Assembly (NCBI GenBank): GCA_900542555.1
Contig: UQNU01000081.1
Span: forward strand, 1 to 5,704
Source: an uncultured Collinsella sp.
Lineage (GTDB): Bacteria; Actinomycetota; Coriobacteriia; Coriobacteriales; Coriobacteriaceae
Length of the DNA stretch: 5,704 nt
Direction: 5' to 3'
The notes beneath the pieces are model-generated. The model did not search any database, was not told where the DNA came from, and worked only from the letters and a program-made list of their open reading frames with translations. Below are positions 5,655-5,704 of the stretch, one piece after another. Numbering within the stretch: the stretch's first letter is position 1; every line of letters begins with the position of its first letter. Both the position numbers and the translations under genes were made by a program.

Positions 5655-5704
5655 CTGTCTCTTATACACATCTCCGAGCCCACGAGACTCGACGTCATCT
5701 CGTA
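5655..5704 (-). other. Nextera/P7 sequencing adapter (artifact), right end
   Basis: This is not genomic DNA. Bases 5655-5673 (CTGTCTCTTATACACATCT) are the Tn5 mosaic end in read-through orientation. The read-2 adapter runs to 5688, then an 8-base index (TCGACGTC) and the P7 start (ATCTCGTA). The order is what a short-insert read 1 produces when it runs through its insert, and the index is the reverse complement of the one at the left end. Genomic sequence ends at about 5654. Confidence 0.98.

Noticed and set aside
1..5704. Terminal inverted repeats of a transposon, or a linear plasmid end
   Set aside because: The repeats are sequencing adapter with index and P7 bases, and no transposase or replication gene is present.

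Overview
The window is an assembled fragment of a high-GC bacterial chromosome with untrimmed Illumina Nextera adapter at both ends. Bases 1-50 and 5655-5704 are exact reverse complements. Each holds the transposase mosaic end, the read-2 adapter, an 8-base index and 8 bases of P7 sequence. Real genomic DNA is therefore only about 51-5654. Gene content and codon use suggest a gut actinobacterium of the class Coriobacteriia, Collinsella-like. This is an inference from the style of the proteins, because no search could be run.

Four complete genes and one partial gene run left to right: the C-terminal tail of a TatA/TatB-type protein (52-231), tatC (231-1022), hypA (1029-1385), hypB (1440-2123) and a type IA DNA topoisomerase (2178-4766). 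tatA/B-tatC overlap by one base and tatC-hypA are 6 bases apart. The gaps before hypB and topA are 54 bases each, and a good ribosome binding site precedes every complete gene. The cluster looks like one co-directional operon. TatA/B and TatC form the twin-arginine translocase, which exports folded proteins such as hydrogenase and other redox enzymes. HypA and HypB deliver nickel to [NiFe]-hydrogenase, so the two pairs fit together functionally. topA appears to be a housekeeping gene carried along at the end.

Between topA and the next gene (4767-4929) lie a perfect 12-bp tandem duplication, a very strong GC-rich hairpin (likely terminator) and a second perfect 17-bp inverted repeat with a 29-base loop. 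Beyond them, on the minus strand and convergent with topA, is the 5'-truncated gene of a single-pass membrane protein with an acidic helical exterior domain that I do not recognise (4930-5654).

No new multi-gene system is evident. The points most worth a second look are the archaeal-looking topoisomerase with four zinc-ribbon modules and a lysine-rich tail, the paired inverted repeats after it, and the unidentified membrane protein. A 4.7-kb open frame opposite the whole operon is explained by codon bias. The adapter ends need removal before any annotation is trusted.
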